Origin: Endobugula sp965225895
GTDB lineage: Bacteria; Pseudomonadota; Gammaproteobacteria; Pseudomonadales; Cellvibrionaceae
Assembly (NCBI GenBank): GCA_965225895.1
Contig: CBDDBR010000011.1
Coordinates: 62,001 to 126,000 of the forward strand
Length of the DNA stretch: 64,000 nucleotides
Direction of reading: 5' to 3'
Position 1 is the stretch's first letter. Each line of letters begins with the position of its first letter. Positions 25,111 to 34,294 of the stretch are shown here, piece after piece. The notes beneath the pieces were generated by a model. The model was not told the origin of the DNA, made no database searches, and was given only the letters and a program-made list of their open reading frames with translations. A program made the translations under genes and the position numbers.

Positions 25111-28074
25111 CTAAGAGATGCTCTCAAAGGATTCTGAATATAAAGGTAATTTAATGGTAAAGCAGGTGCCTTTTTGTTGAGCTACAGGGCTGGTGACTTC
25201 GATACTGCCTTGGTGTTCTTCAACAATACTAAAGACAACGGATAAGCCTAACCCCGTGCCTTTGCCTGCTTCTTTGGTGGTAAAGAAAGGGTCCATAATT
25301 TGTTGGATGTTTTCTTCGCTAATGCCTTCGCCTTCGTCGGTCACGTTAATGCAAATAAAGGCGCCTTTGTGTGTTGTATCTAATGTAATGGTGCTGTAAT
25401 CAGGGCTGGCATCATTCGCGTTACTGAGTAGGTTGATAAATACTTGAATAATACGTTGTGAGTCACCCCATATATGGGTGTTTTTGTCGGCATTGTTGCA
25501 GTACTCAATTTGCTGTCTGCCTGCCTGTAATGACAATAAGTGAATGGCCTCATCAATACACTGATGGATAGACACTTTGTGGAAGTCTTTCTGTGAGGCT
25601 TGGCCTGTATGTGCGAATGTGACCAGTGATTGCACAATGCGGCTAATACGGTCGGTTTGCGATAATATTGCGGCAGCGGTTTCTTCGCGGCCAGCTTCTG
25701 TATCTTCGTAGCGTAAATTTTGCGCTAGGCAGGCGATACCTGTAACGGGGTTGCCAATCTCATGAGCAACGCCAGCAGCGAGTCGGCCAATAGAGGCCAA
25801 GCGCGTGTTGTGCATTAATTCCTGCTCAAGCATTTGTAGCTCAGTAATATCTTCTATCAAGATGACTTGGCCATCTTGTGATCGTGACGAGGTTTGAATA
25901 GCCTCTGATTTGTGCAAGCGATACCACACGTTCTTATTGAGTGAGTTGGTGGTTTGTTGGTTAATATGCGTATCATCACTATTGGCAAAATCGTTAATGA
26001 GCTGCCCCCATGGTTGGGGTAAATCATTGATGTGTGAGCCAGTAATTTCATGGCCATCAATACCTGTGATACTGCTCATGGCATTATTCCAGAGCAATAT
26101 TTCATCATCCATACCCAGAGAGCAAATCGCAATAGGGAGCTCTTGCAGAGTATTGCGGTAGTGCAAACGTAGCTGGTTAACATCGGCAGTGAGGCCATAA
26201 ATATTATCCCCTAGGCGCTCTAGGCGATTTTCCATTAATGTAATATCGAGCACTTCACCAGTTTGTGGTTTGCTGTATGGAAAGTGTTTATCGACTAGCT
26301 CAATGGCAACACTTTGCCCCATTAGTGAGGCGAGGTTAGCTTGAATGCGTGTGCGCAATCGGCGCAACGCATAGGGGCGAGATTCTTTTTTATTGAGATC
26401 AAAAGAAGCCAGCGCTTTATCGACTTCTTGTTTGGCGGCGTTCCAGCCAATACTTTGAGACAGGCGTTCGGTAAATTCTTCGGCAGAGTGAATATCGAGG
26501 CTGCGCCTAAATGGACGGCTGAGTTCATCTTCTGCACATAATTCGGCATGGTAATGTTCATCATCACTGGTGGTTGTAAAGCGAGAAACCAAAGCAAATA
26601 TTACAATATTGCTGCCTAGCGCGAGAATGGTAATGCTCTCCCATGCCTCGGCTCCCAATGATATTGGGTAATGAATGATCGGCAGTATCATGGTGGTGCT
26701 ATTTGTTAATAAGGGGAGAATAAACCCTATAGCCCATATGGTTGTGCCCGAAATAATACCCGCGTAAAAACCGTAGCGATTTGCGGAAGGAAAAAAGTTG
26801 ATTGCAATAACACCCGGAACAAATTGCAGCGCCTGAATAAATGTAATGATGGCGAGGCCTAGTAGTGAATAACGATAATCGATAATTTCGTAAATACCAT
26901 AAGCGAGCAGAGAAATACTTAAAATGAGCACGCGCTGTAACCAGCGTAGCTGTGCGTAAATATCGCCCTCTTTTTTGAGTTTAAATAAAGGCAAAACCCA
27001 ATGGTTGGCAATCATGGTAGCAAGCGACAGTGTGGCAATAATTACCGCGCCCGATGCCGCAGAAACACCGCCAATATAAGCAATAATGGTCATAACGGAA
27101 GAACCAGATGCTAATGGTACGCCCAGTGTGAAATACGTGGTTTGTACGGGTACGGCGAGGTGAATACCTGCCCATAAAATGGGAAATACGGGGATAGCAA
27201 CAATGAATAGCAGCATGGGGAAAGCCCATGTGACCGTGCGTGTAATTTGCTTAATGCTCATATCAATATGATTCATTAAAAATATATGCGGCATTAAAAT
27301 ACAGGCGCCTACGAACACAAGTAGTAGTGTGTGCGAGGATGATTGTTTTTGAGAATTATATAAATTATCTAAGTGTTGGGGATTATTAATAAGCCATTCA
27401 TCCAATCCCCCAAAGCCGCCAAATACAGAATAAACGGCAAATAAACCAATGATCAGCATGGCCAGCATTTTTATCATCGATTCAAAGGCCATTGTGGTAA
27501 TGAGGCTGCGGTACTGACCATAACTTGCGCCAAACGACATACAAAAAGCCGCCATTAATAAGCAGTAAAAAAATGCAGTAATATCACGCTGTTTAATCCA
27601 CGCTTCAAAATTAGATTCGAGTAGTGTGGTGCGACTGGTTAGTATCTGTAAGGTGTCGGCAATAGATTGAATTTGGATAACCAATAGAGGCATGATTGCC
27701 AACAGCATAAAAAATGTGGCCAATGCCCCAGCTGTTTGGCTGCTATAACGAAATACCAATAAATCGGCAATAGAGCGTAATTGAAAGCGTTTACATAGCT
27801 CTGCTAATGGTGCTTGAATCACAGGGGCGAATAAGAAAAAAGCACCCACCCCCATATAATAAGCGAGAGCGCCATAGCCAAAACGATTAGCAAGATCGAT
27901 AACGCCATAGAATGACCACGCAGAAAAAAATACGCCCATCGATAAAACGTAGGTGATGGGGTGTCGAGAAATACGACTGGGTATCCAGCGTCTGTTACTG
28001 GCATAAGCAATGCCAAATAATGTAACAAGATAAAAAATGCCAATTAAGGCGATATGGCTGAGTTCAAAGCTCAT
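25111..28074 (-). CDS. cbrA: CbrA sensor histidine kinase with SSS transporter domain
   Basis: 987 residues, as in Pseudomonas CbrA (~983). The first ~500 residues form a 12-13-helix sodium/solute symporter-like domain; linker and PAS-like regions (~630-750, with LPIAICSLGMDDEILLWNNAM) follow. The HisKA H-box is VAHEIGNP with His771, and the HATPase has N-box NLLSNANDAS and G-box GTGLGLSV. It senses carbon/histidine status by an unknown route and phosphorylates CbrB. The ATG overlaps the TGA of the small cbrX-like gene (ATGA), so translation is probably coupled. Confidence 0.93.
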   Translation of the reverse strand: MSFELSHIALIGIFYLVTLFGIAYASNRRWIPSRISRHPITYVLSMGVFFSAWSFYGVIDLANRFGYGALAYYMGVGAFFLFAPVIQAPLAELCKRFQLRSIADLLVFRYSSQTAGALATFFMLLAIMPLLVIQIQSIADTLQILTSRTTLLESNFEAWIKQRDITAFFYCLLMAAFCMSFGASYGQYRSLITTMAFESMIKMLAMLIIGLFAVYSVFGGFGGLDEWLINNPQHLDNLYNSQKQSSSHTLLLVFVGACILMPHIFLMNHIDMSIKQITRTVTWAFPMLLFIVAIPVFPILWAGIHLAVPVQTTYFTLGVPLASGSSVMTIIAYIGGVSAASGAVIIATLSLATMIANHWVLPLFKLKKEGDIYAQLRWLQRVLILSISLLAYGIYEIIDYRYSLLGLAIITFIQALQFVPGVIAINFFPSANRYGFYAGIISGTTIWAIGFILPLLTNSTTMILPIIHYPISLGAEAWESITILALGSNIVIFALVSRFTTTSDDEHYHAELCAEDELSRPFRRSLDIHSAEEFTERLSQSIGWNAAKQEVDKALASFDLNKKESRPYALRRLRTRIQANLASLMGQSVAIELVDKHFPYSKPQTGEVLDITLMENRLERLGDNIYGLTADVNQLRLHYRNTLQELPIAICSLGMDDEILLWNNAMSSITGIDGHEITGSHINDLPQPWGQLINDFANSDDTHINQQTTNSLNKNVWYRLHKSEAIQTSSRSQDGQVILIEDITELQMLEQELMHNTRLASIGRLAAGVAHEIGNPVTGIACLAQNLRYEDTEAGREETAAAILSQTDRISRIVQSLVTFAHTGQASQKDFHKVSIHQCIDEAIHLLSLQAGRQQIEYCNNADKNTHIWGDSQRIIQVFINLLSNANDASPDYSTITLDTTHKGAFICINVTDEGEGISEENIQQIMDPFFTTKEAGKGTGLGLSVVFSIVEEHQGSIEVTSPVAQQKGTCFTIKLPLYSESFESIS

Positions 28075-28241
28075 GAGGATTTATTGTATTTATGGAAAGA
28101 AAAGGCTACAAAAATAATAATGACCCAAATAATAAACGGGCGATACCACGTACCACTGGATGAAATAATCCAATTAAATAGCGTGGGGGTGAAAATATAG
28201 GTCACCAATAAAATCAGCAGTAATAGTCGATGATTAGACAT
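28071..28241 (-). CDS. cbrX: CbrX-like 56-residue membrane peptide
   Basis: A 56-residue protein starting MSNHRLLLLILLVTYIF and ending FHKYNKSS. It has two hydrophobic helices (about 5-25 and 35-49) joined by a SSSGTWYRP turn. The stop TGA overlaps the cbrA start codon by ATGA. A small membrane ORF overlapping the start of cbrA is known in Pseudomonas (cbrX, which couples translation to cbrA); this is the same size and position. The sequence match itself was not tested, so the name rests on context. Its upstream neighbour is gluQ, as in Pseudomonas. Confidence 0.8.
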   Translation of the reverse strand: MSNHRLLLLILLVTYIFTPTLFNWIISSSGTWYRPFIIWVIIIFVAFSFHKYNKSS

Positions 28242-28297
28242 AATGAGCCATCGCAGTGAATCTTGTGTGCATCAATGAGTAAATCATACGTTTATCA

Positions 28298-29230
28298 TTA
28301 CTCTTCCACAACAAAAGACAGAGCTTGAGGAATATTTTTTCGCTGCCAATGCTGTTTTGCCCATGTGAGTAATACAGGAATCTGTGCTTGGGCAACAATT
28401 TCTGTTGGCGGTGAGTGATGCAAAAATGTAAGGGCACGACAAAGATTATTAAATGCATCGGCATTGTTGAGCGGCTGCGCTTTATGCTGTTTACTCAGCT
28501 TTTGTTGGAGTTTATTGCTCGCGACAGGAATATGCCCATAAAGCGGGAGTGTATAGTTAATCCCCATTTTTTGAGTTAATAGCAAGCTTAAGTAACGCTG
28601 TCGGGGTGTTGATGATAAAAGGTCAGAGCCACGAATAATATGAGTAATGCCTTGTGTGATATCGTCACACACAACTGCGAGTTGGTAGGCCACTAAATTG
28701 TCTTTGCGGCGTAAAATAAAATCCCCCACTTCGCGTTGCAATGATTGTTGCTGCTCGCCTTGAAATAGGTCGAGATAGTGTTCGGCGATCAGCATGTCAG
28801 CAGCTGTTAAGGCATCGGTGCGAATGCGGGTTGATGTCATGACCGTATCGGAAGGGGTGATATGTTGTGATCGGCAGCGGCCATCGTAGATGCCGCGTAA
28901 TTCCAACAACTGCTGGCGCCCGCATCGGCAGAAATAGGTCGTGCTGTCTAAGGTTGCCAGCGCGTTTGCATAGGCATCGAGGCGCTGGCTTTGGTACATG
29001 ACCTCGCCATCCCAGTGTAGTTGGTGTGCCTTTAATGATACTAGGATGTTTTCTGCCGCCCCCGCTTCTTCTCGTGGGGGGTCAATATCTTCCATTCGCA
29101 CAAGCCATTGTCCGTCATGATGTTTGGCATCAAGATAACTGGCGAGGGCAGCGATTAAAGAGCCAAAATGCAGTGGGCCTGAGGGGGATGGCGCAAAGCG
29201 GCCAATATAGGGAGTGATAGTCGTGTTCAT
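28298..29230 (-). CDS. gluQ: Glutamyl-Q tRNA(Asp) synthetase
   Basis: 310 residues from the ATG at 29230; a TTG 30 bases upstream extends the frame but looks spurious. It attaches glutamate to queuosine 34 of tRNA-Asp and resembles the GluRS core without an anticodon-binding domain. It shows RFAPSPSGPLHFGSL (HIGH-like HFGS), the zinc ligands Cys-x-Cys in FCRCG and Cys in YDGRC, and a KMSKS-like KLSKQ near residue 250. It lies between dksA and the cbr genes, the Pseudomonas order. Confidence 0.92.
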   Translation of the reverse strand: MNTTITPYIGRFAPSPSGPLHFGSLIAALASYLDAKHHDGQWLVRMEDIDPPREEAGAAENILVSLKAHQLHWDGEVMYQSQRLDAYANALATLDSTTYFCRCGRQQLLELRGIYDGRCRSQHITPSDTVMTSTRIRTDALTAADMLIAEHYLDLFQGEQQQSLQREVGDFILRRKDNLVAYQLAVVCDDITQGITHIIRGSDLLSSTPRQRYLSLLLTQKMGINYTLPLYGHIPVASNKLQQKLSKQHKAQPLNNADAFNNLCRALTFLHHSPPTEIVAQAQIPVLLTWAKQHWQRKNIPQALSFVVEE

Positions 29231-29302
29231 CCCAAGTGTAGGGTGATTATCGCGAGGCAATCGCTCTTTACTTGTAAGGCTTTCAGTAAAGAGCGGTGTA
29301 GC

Positions 29303-29737
29303 CTATATACCGACTTGTTTTTCTTTAATTTCAGCCAGCGTTTTGCAGTCAACACATTGTGTTGCTGTTGGGCGAGCTTCTAGTCGGCGAATGCCTATCT
29401 CAACACCACAAGATTCGCAATAGCCGTAATCATCGGCATCAATTTGCTCAATTGTTTTGTCGATTTTTTTGATTAACTTACGTTCGCGGTCACGAGTGCG
29501 TAGCTCAAGGCTAAACTCTTCTTCTTGGCTGGCACGATCGGCAGGGTCAGGAAAGTTAGAGGCTTCGTCTTGCATATGGCTTACGGTGCGATCCACCTCT
29601 TCCATTAGCTCAGTTTTCCATGCAAGTAGTAAATCTTTAAAATGCTGGAGCTGCTCTTCGTTCATGTACTCCTCACCCTTCTTCAACTGATAGGGTTGGA
29701 ATCCACTTAACGTCAAATTATCGTTGCTATTTGGCAT
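29303..29737 (-). CDS. dksA: RNA polymerase-binding transcription factor DksA
   Basis: 144 residues. It binds the RNA polymerase secondary channel and, with ppGpp, controls rRNA and amino-acid promoters. The coiled-coil tip is DPADRAS near residue 70, with the acidic pair needed for action. The zinc finger has four cysteines, CESC and CVDC (~111-135). The N-terminal GFQPYQLKKGEEYM matches family starts, supporting the ATG at 29737. The rRNA promoters at 59488-59981 have GC-rich discriminators, its usual targets. Confidence 0.96.
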   Translation of the reverse strand: MPNSNDNLTLSGFQPYQLKKGEEYMNEEQLQHFKDLLLAWKTELMEEVDRTVSHMQDEASNFPDPADRASQEEEFSLELRTRDRERKLIKKIDKTIEQIDADDYGYCESCGVEIGIRRLEARPTATQCVDCKTLAEIKEKQVGI

Positions 29738-30068
29738 TGTAAAATATCTCTTGTAACACTGTGTTCAAATGTATCGTATAGGCCATGTTTCACCCTTTTT
29801 GGCGGAAAAGCAAGACCCCGTAAGAAATTGACCGCGCAAACTACCAGATTATGTGTTTTTGCGCTAGTCATTTTATGACTTTATTGCAGACTTTTATTAT
29901 GGTGTCTTTTGCTTAAAAAACAATACTGTGCCAATAGAGCGTATGGTCTCTTTTGAAAATGGCCAATAATGGGGTCTTAGGGAGAGATTGGCTCATGAGT
30001 GTGGCTCGTGAGTGGGGCTTAGTTTGTGTTACCTTTTATATTTATGCCTTATTTAATAGAGAGTCATT
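29738..30068. other. 331-bp dksA-sfsA intergenic region
   Basis: This is the divergent control region of dksA (minus) and sfsA (plus). I find no convincing sigma-70 pair, no RNA gene and no ORF with coding character. GAGAG precedes the sfsA ATG and AAGAGAT precedes the dksA ATG. Confidence 0.6.
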
Positions 30069-30776
30069 ATGCGTTTTAACTCTGGTTTACATCCCGCAGT
30101 ATTATTGCGGCGTTATAAACGATTCTTAGCGGATGTGGTATTGCCTAGCGGGGAAGAGGTAACCATTCACTGTCCCAACACGGGTTCAATGAAGCATTGT
30201 ATTGTTGAAAATAGCCCGTGTTGGTATTCCATTGCAGATAACCCTAAAAGAAAGTATCCCTTTACATGGGAAATTGCGACGACAGTAAGTGGTCACTTAG
30301 CAGGAATTAATACGGGGCGTGCGAATGCCTTAGTTAAAGAGGCGATAGAGCATGGCGTGATTGCTGAATTACAGGGCTACGATACCATGCAAGCCGAAGT
30401 AAAGTATGGTGATGAAAATAGTCGAATCGATTTTTTATTGTCAGGATACGGACAGCCTGCTTGTTATGTGGAAGTAAAAAGTGTCACCTTGGCGATGGGA
30501 GAAGGGCGGGGAATGTTTCCTGACTCTGTGAGTGCCAGAGGTACAAAGCATCTACGAGAATTGATAGCAATGGTGTCGCAGGGCCATCGTGCGGTATTGG
30601 TTTTTTGTGTGCAGCATACTGGGATCGATAGTGTTTCCCCTGCCGATGCCATTGATCCTCTTTATGGGCAAACCCTGCGTCAAGCAATCGAAGCAGGTGT
30701 GGAAGTGCTTACTTATGGCGCAGATATTTCACCAGAGTCGATAGTAATAACACAGCCATTGAGTTTATTACTATAG
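30069..30776 (+). CDS. sfsA: SfsA family protein (sugar fermentation stimulation)
   Basis: 235 residues. Motifs include NSGLHPAVLLRRYKRFLADV at the N-terminus, CPNTGSM near residue 39, NSRIDFLL near 118, and the C-terminal nuclease-like EVKSV (Glu/Lys catalytic-like pair) near 140. In E. coli overexpression stimulates maltose fermentation and DNA binding has been claimed; the biochemical role is unsettled. It is convergent with the Rieske gene, only two bases apart. Confidence 0.93.
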   Translation: MRFNSGLHPAVLLRRYKRFLADVVLPSGEEVTIHCPNTGSMKHCIVENSPCWYSIADNPKRKYPFTWEIATTVSGHLAGINTGRANALVKEAIEHGVIAELQGYDTMQAEVKYGDENSRIDFLLSGYGQPACYVEVKSVTLAMGEGRGMFPDSVSARGTKHLRELIAMVSQGHRAVLVFCVQHTGIDSVSPADAIDPLYGQTLRQAIEAGVEVLTYGADISPESIVITQPLSLLL

Positions 30777-30778
30777 AT

Positions 30779-31135
30779 TTATTCACTGCTTGAGGTGGGT
30801 TCCACTTGTGTGGTGTCAGTGAGATAAATGTATCCATCTACTTCTGTAAACGCAATTTCGCTTAGGTGCGCACCAGCGCAGGGACCGCTAATACATTCCC
30901 CTTTATCAATAGTAAAAAGTGCGCCATGTGTATTGCACTGGATCAGTGAGCGATCATAATTAAGAAATTGATCTGCTTGCCACTCTAAAGGAATACCTAA
31001 ATGTGGGCAGCGGTTATGGTAAAGAAACAGATGCTCTTGTTGGCGTACGGCGAATATATTGTTTTCCTGATGGGTAAAGCCTTTGCTTTGTCCATCAGGA
31101 ATCTCATCAATATGGCATAAGGGAATAGGCTTCAC
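30779..31135 (-). CDS. Rieske [2Fe-2S] domain protein
   Basis: 118 residues, a stand-alone soluble Rieske-fold domain. The cluster ligands are Cys-Pro-His (in NRCPHLG) and Cys-Asn-Thr-His (in IQCNTHGALF), 21 residues apart. Such small ferredoxins pass electrons to oxygenases or nitrite reductase; the partner is not evident here. It starts 16 bases after the htpX stop on the same strand, so it is probably co-transcribed with htpX. Confidence 0.88.
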   Translation of the reverse strand: MKPIPLCHIDEIPDGQSKGFTHQENNIFAVRQQEHLFLYHNRCPHLGIPLEWQADQFLNYDRSLIQCNTHGALFTIDKGECISGPCAGAHLSEIAFTEVDGYIYLTDTTQVEPTSSSE

Positions 31136-31151
31136 TGCAATATACTTATCG

Positions 31152-32039
31152 CTATGCGTGATTTTGTAATGCGTGAATGCGATCTTGTAACGGTGGGTGG
31201 CTCATAAAGAGCTTGCCAAAGTCACGCTTAAAGCCACTGCTAATGCCAAATGCTTGAAAGGTATCAGGCATTGAACTGGGCATTTTTGCTTGTTGTTCAG
31301 CCAGTAAACGATTGAGTGCTCCAATCATTGATTGTTTATCTGCTAATCGTGCGCCCGCTTCGTCGGCTCTAAATTCACGGTAACGAGAGAACTTCATTAC
31401 AATAATGCTGGCTAAAACGGCTAATACCATTTCGGCAATAAACGTTGCAATGTAAAAACCAATGCCGTGTCCGCGTTCGTTTTTAAGAATGACGCGATCG
31501 ACAAAGTGTCCAAAAATTCGCGCAAAGAACATAACAAACGTATTTACAACGCCCTGAATCAGGCTCAGCGTAATCATATCGCCATTGGCAACGTGGCCAA
31601 TTTCGTGTGCCATAACTGCGCGAGCTTCATCCCGGCTAAAGCGTTGTAATAAGCCTTGGCTAACGGCGACAAGTGCGTTGTTTTTGTTCCAGCCTGTAGC
31701 GAAAGCGTTAGACTCTTGCGCAGGAAAAATGCCGACTTCAGGCATACCAATGCCTGCTTTTTCTGACAGTTGTTTCACTGTATTGAGTAACCAGACTTCT
31801 TCTTCCGTCGATGGATTCTCAATAATACGGGTGCCTGTTGTGCGTTTGGCCATCCATTTGGATATAAGTAGCGATATAAGTGATCCGCTAAAGCCAAAAA
31901 CAGCACAGAAAATAAGTAAGCTTGTTAGGTTGAGGCCAGAGCCTTGTAAATAGTGTTCTACGCCAAGTAGATTTAGCGTGATGCTTGCAATAAATATAAC
32001 GGCAAGGTTAGTAAGTAAAAACAAACCGATGCGTAACAT
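31152..32039 (-). CDS. htpX: Heat-shock membrane protease HtpX
   Basis: 295 residues. It is an M48 zinc metallopeptidase of the inner membrane that helps FtsH in quality control. The HEXXH motif is MAHEIGHVANGD near residue 140. Two N-terminal helices (~4-25, ~36-55) and two later ones (~150-175, ~195-215) surround it, and the third zinc ligand region is EFRADEAGA. A 20-bp perfect palindrome lies 71 bases upstream of its start, a possible operator. Confidence 0.95.
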   Translation of the reverse strand: MLRIGLFLLTNLAVIFIASITLNLLGVEHYLQGSGLNLTSLLIFCAVFGFSGSLISLLISKWMAKRTTGTRIIENPSTEEEVWLLNTVKQLSEKAGIGMPEVGIFPAQESNAFATGWNKNNALVAVSQGLLQRFSRDEARAVMAHEIGHVANGDMITLSLIQGVVNTFVMFFARIFGHFVDRVILKNERGHGIGFYIATFIAEMVLAVLASIIVMKFSRYREFRADEAGARLADKQSMIGALNRLLAEQQAKMPSSMPDTFQAFGISSGFKRDFGKLFMSHPPLQDRIHALQNHA

Positions 32040-32109
32040 GAGTACCTCGTAGTTGTGTCTATCATCTTGGTCTTATGATGCTTCCAAATTCTTAAAATTC
32101 AATAGCATA

Positions 32110-32129
32110 CTGCGAATAATTATTCGCAG
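32110..32129. promoter_or_regulatory. 20-bp perfect palindrome upstream of htpX
   Basis: CTGCGAATAATTATTCGCAG, fully self-complementary, without a T-run on either strand, so not a terminator. It sits between the TfoX-C gene and htpX, 71-90 bases before the htpX start. Candidate dimeric repressor site. Confidence 0.55.
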
Positions 32130-32170
32130 CGGTGTTTTTGTTGGATGATTGATGTTGAGGAAATGTGGGC

Positions 32171-32455
32171 TTAGGGAGTTTCGGTTGTGTGAGACGATTC
32201 GCCAGCATCGTCTAATAGCTGCTGTTTTAATTCGGCAGAGAGTTCGTTCCAGTGGGTATCCATTAATGCGCCTTGAAGGGCGTATAGCATCACTTTTGAT
32301 ACGTGAATATCTCTACGCTTAATGCGTAAGTAAGTCTCGACGGGGCCAATGCTTTGTAAATCATCGTAATTATTAATACCTACAGCATGCAGTATATTAA
32401 TGGTGGCTACACCAAGATTTTTGAGTTTTGCGAGCTCGCCAGATTGTTTATTCAT
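32171..32455 (-). CDS. TfoX C-terminal domain protein
   Basis: 94 residues. It matches the helix-hairpin-helix-like C-terminal domain of TfoX/Sxy: LAKLKNLGVATINILHAVGI, then YALQGALMDTHWNELS. The N-terminal TfoX domain is absent. In TfoX proteins this region contributes to competence control, but stand-alone copies have no known role. The tail DAGESSHTTETP is polar. It lies about 130 bases before htpX on the same strand. Confidence 0.78.
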   Translation of the reverse strand: MNKQSGELAKLKNLGVATINILHAVGINNYDDLQSIGPVETYLRIKRRDIHVSKVMLYALQGALMDTHWNELSAELKQQLLDDAGESSHTTETP

Positions 32456-32616
32456 AAGCGTTATTATGGTTATTATTTTTCATAGAAAGGCGAAAACACA
32501 GTAGGCTCGTTGCGTTATTACACCTGTTAAACAGATACAGATGAAATGCCACTCTATGATTGGGCGCTCTTTATTTAAGGGCGTACTTTATTTTATTATA
32601 ATTATGGTAAAGTCCT

Positions 32617-32637
32617 ATACTATGTTCATCATAGTAT
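32617..32637. promoter_or_regulatory. Inverted repeat before the M15 peptidase gene
   Basis: ATACTATG (32617-32624) / CATAGTAT (32630-32637), a perfect 8-bp inverted repeat around TTCAT. It lies 14-34 bases upstream of the start and immediately downstream of a TATAAT at 32597-32602. Operator or 5' hairpin. Confidence 0.4.
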
Positions 32638-32650
32638 TAATTGAGTGTAT

Positions 32651-33379
32651 ATGCCAGTCCAGCCAGTCTCTTCTTCGATGACTACCTTGCAATTATTGGG
32701 TTGTACAGACAGTCATTTGCTCACTTTGCCTGATCATGATGGTAAGGTCTGTGTGCATCGCGAGGTATTGGCACCGTTGGTACAGTTGCGTGATGATGCA
32801 AAAGCCGCAGGTTTTGACCTTCGTGTAGCGAGTGGCTTTCGTGGTTTTGATCGCCAGTGTCGTATTTGGAATGGTAAGTGTCGTGGAGACCGCCCTGTTC
32901 TTGATAATGATGGTCTTCCGTTAGAGCTTGGTAAGCTCTCGGTGGATGAAAAGATAGATGCTATTTTGCGTTGGTCAGCATTACCGGGTGCGTCTCGGCA
33001 TCACTGGGGAACGGAGTGTGATATTTACGATGCTGCAGCTATGCCCCGTGATTATCAATTAGCATTGCACCCCGACGAGTACACCAATGGCGGTATTTTC
33101 GCGCCAATGATGGAGTGGCTAACGGAGTATTTACAGCGGCCAGATAGCCCAGCTTTTTATCGTCCTTATTTGTTGGATTGTGGGGGTGTGGCTCCAGAAC
33201 AGTGGCATATAAGTTATCGTCCAATTGCAGAGCAATATGCGGCTCAATGGAGTGTCACATTATTGCGGGAACATTTACAACAGCTGCCTATCAAAGAGCG
33301 TATAGAAGAACAGCAATACGTGATCAATCATTTAGATCGTATTTATTTGCGCTTTGTTCAGTTGGCTCCAGCGGCGTAA
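32651..33379 (+). CDS. M15 family D-alanyl-D-alanine carboxypeptidase-like protein
   Basis: 242 residues. It is a LAS-type zinc peptidase (VanY/M15B-like). The substrate segment is LRVASGFRGFDRQ near residue 55. The zinc ligands His and Asp are in SRHHWGTECDIYD near 117, and the third His with the catalytic Glu is in PEQWHISY near 180. No signal peptide is visible, so a cytoplasmic role or unusual export is possible. I chose the ATG at 32651 over the in-frame GTG at 32645. Substrate likely peptidoglycan peptides. Confidence 0.8.
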   Translation: MPVQPVSSSMTTLQLLGCTDSHLLTLPDHDGKVCVHREVLAPLVQLRDDAKAAGFDLRVASGFRGFDRQCRIWNGKCRGDRPVLDNDGLPLELGKLSVDEKIDAILRWSALPGASRHHWGTECDIYDAAAMPRDYQLALHPDEYTNGGIFAPMMEWLTEYLQRPDSPAFYRPYLLDCGGVAPEQWHISYRPIAEQYAAQWSVTLLREHLQQLPIKERIEEQQYVINHLDRIYLRFVQLAPAA

Positions 33380-33481
33380 TGCGCGGTATTTTTTAATGGG
33401 TGTGTGTATATCACAGCGCGTACATGACTGGTTGGCAAATGCGAAGGCATGATTCATCGAGTCTACAATGGTAAGACAATT

Positions 33482-34294
33482 ATGAATATTCAAACCTCTA
33501 GCGACATCGACACTTTATGGCAGTATATGCGCAGCGAAGCGCAGGCGGCCAGTGATGCGCAGCCGTTAATGGCGAGTTTTTTTCACAGCAATATATTAAA
33601 TCATGCTAATTTTGCTTCTGCTATTCGCTTTTATTTGTCGAGTCATTTAGCCAGTGATCATTTATCAGCAATGATGCTAAACGATGTTTTTGAAGTGGTT
33701 ATGCAAGCCGATCCATCCATTGAAATGTGCATGTGTCAGGATTTATTGGCGCATTATATTCGTGATCCTGCGTGTGAGCAGTACATTACGCCTTTTTTAT
33801 ATTTTAAAGGTTATCGTGCGATGCAAAGTTATCGTATTGCCCATCACTTATGGTTGAAAGAGAGAACATTATTAGCCTCATATATTCAAAGCCGAGTGTC
33901 AGAGTTATTTGATGTAGATATACACCCCGCAGCAAAAATTGCAGGCGGTATTATGGTGGATCATGCAACGGGAGTCGTGATTGGTGAAACGACAGTGATC
34001 GAAGAAAATGTATCTATGTTACATGCGGTGACTTTAGGTGGGAGTGGAGCCGACAAAGGCCAGCGTCACCCAACAATCCGTAAAGGGGTACTGATTAGTG
34101 TAGGTGCTAAAATTCTTGGTAATATTGATATTGGTGAAGGCGCAAAAATTGGTGCGGGTAGTGTTGTGTTAGAAAATGTTCCAGCGCATGTCACGGTGGC
34201 GGGAGTGCCTGCAAAAATTGTAGGTCGATCGAGTTGTGATATGCCTGCCTTAGAAATGGATCACCAAATAGAGAGCGAGCATTCTTATGTCTGA
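33482..34294 (+). CDS. cysE: Serine O-acetyltransferase
   Basis: 270 residues from the ATG at 33482, preceded by GGTAAG. An in-frame ATG at 33449 adds 11 residues and cannot be excluded. It makes O-acetylserine for cysteine synthesis. The N-terminal helical domain (to ~140) is followed by left-handed hexapeptide repeats: HPAAKIAGGIMVDHATGVVIGE near 152, HAVTLGGSG near 183, and GAGSVVLENVPAHVTVAGVPAKIVG near 225 (read in pieces). It overlaps the next gene by 8 bases. Confidence 0.94.
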   Translation: MNIQTSSDIDTLWQYMRSEAQAASDAQPLMASFFHSNILNHANFASAIRFYLSSHLASDHLSAMMLNDVFEVVMQADPSIEMCMCQDLLAHYIRDPACEQYITPFLYFKGYRAMQSYRIAHHLWLKERTLLASYIQSRVSELFDVDIHPAAKIAGGIMVDHATGVVIGETTVIEENVSMLHAVTLGGSGADKGQRHPTIRKGVLISVGAKILGNIDIGEGAKIGAGSVVLENVPAHVTVAGVPAKIVGRSSCDMPALEMDHQIESEHSYV

